IMG/VR virus record: IMGVR_UViG_3300042006_000259
Location: 1-22,190 of that record
DNA: 22,190 bases
Source: a virus
Strand: one strand, 5' to 3'
A program made the position numbers and the translations under genes. The notes beneath the pieces are model-generated. The model was given only the letters and a program-made list of their open reading frames with translations. It was not told the origin of the DNA and did not search any database. Positions 22,038-22,190 of this stretch are shown here, one piece after another; the first letter of the stretch is position 1, and every line of letters starts with the position of its first letter.

Positions 22038-22057
22038 CCCATTGATAGGTAAGGTAA
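22038..22057. other. Probable right attachment junction (attR) between integrase and ABC-F gene
   Basis: Integrase genes of this type usually lie next to the attachment site, and here only 20 bp separate its stop codon from a chromosomal housekeeping gene. The strip contains AGGTAAGG, which could serve as the ribosome site of the ABC-F gene. I found no second copy of this sequence elsewhere in the window, so the core cannot be defined, and it may extend into the ABC-F coding sequence. Confidence 0.45.
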
Positions 22058-22190
22058 TTGATTTCCACAGCTAACATCACGATGCAGTTCGGCGCCAAGC
22101 CGCTATTCGAAAACGTTTCGGTCAAATTCGGCGCCGGTAACCGCTACGGCCTGATCGGCGCCAACGGTTGCGGCAAGTCGACCTTCATGA
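22058..22190 (+). CDS. ABC-F family ATPase (YbiT-like), 5' fragment
   Basis: First 44 residues of an ABC-F protein; the rest is outside the window. [21 protein letters not shown] then [22 protein letters not shown] strongly resembles E. coli YbiT, with Walker [14 protein letters not shown] proteins have two ATPase domains and no membrane part; they bind the ribosomal E site and act on stalled translation. The start is TTG 22058, since an in-frame TAA precedes it directly. AGGTAAGG lies just upstream with short spacing. The upstream DNA is prophage, so the native promoter may have been displaced. Confidence 0.85.
   Translation, partial: MISTANITMQFGAKPLFENVSVKFGAGNRYGLIGANGCGKSTFM

Noticed and set aside
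22030-22075. tRNA or tmRNA gene as attachment site
   Set aside because: No cloverleaf-forming sequence near the integrase end; the neighbour is the protein-coding ABC-F gene.

Overview
The window looks like a Pseudomonas chromosome, probably of the fluorescens/putida type. The evidence is a Pseudomonas-style type VI secretion vgrG-DUF4123-rhs cluster, prophage genes of kinds common in Pseudomonas (LydA-like holin, PrtN-like activator, VapE-type primase), and the start of a YbiT-like ABC-F gene at the right edge. Species was assigned by recognising protein families by eye; no search was run.

Left part (1-6494, + strand): the 3' end of a VgrG spike gene, a DUF4123 adaptor, a 1624-residue Rhs polymorphic toxin with membrane segments and no visible PAAR domain, and a tiny gene placed exactly where the cognate immunity gene is expected. 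The genes overlap or nearly touch, so this is one effector-immunity operon. The toxin domain after the DPLGL motif is not one I can name.

Middle part (6716-11983, - strand): one 1755-residue gene standing alone. Its N-terminus resembles a PD-(D/E)xK/Cap4-type nuclease, followed by a P-loop STAND-like NTPase core and a helical C-terminal region of about 1150 residues. This is the architecture of Avs-type and other STAND antiphage defence proteins, and it is the best candidate in the window for an undescribed system. About 240 bp upstream of its start is a 211-bp element bounded by 39-bp inverted repeats (12226-12436), which looks like a MITE or decayed IS.

Right part (about 12484-22057): an incomplete temperate prophage, or a phage-satellite-like element. 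From the right junction inward, the + strand carries repressor CI, then a promoter and a tightly packed operon of small genes (two unknowns, a KilAC-domain protein, an unknown, a PrtN-like activator, an excisionase-like protein) ending in a tyrosine integrase. Diverging from CI on the - strand are Cro-like, CII-like, a DksA/TraR zinc finger, a Toprim-VirE/VapE primase-helicase, a Q-like antiterminator, a non-coding region dense in GGTGGGAC motifs, a structured leader with a terminator, a holin and a terminase small subunit. All head, tail and large-terminase genes are missing. The phage sequence stops at the inverted-repeat element, beyond which lies the defence-like gene.

The integrase stops 20 bp before the TTG start of the ABC-F gene, so the right attachment site probably lies at or over the 5' end of that gene. 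No left attachment copy was found in the window.
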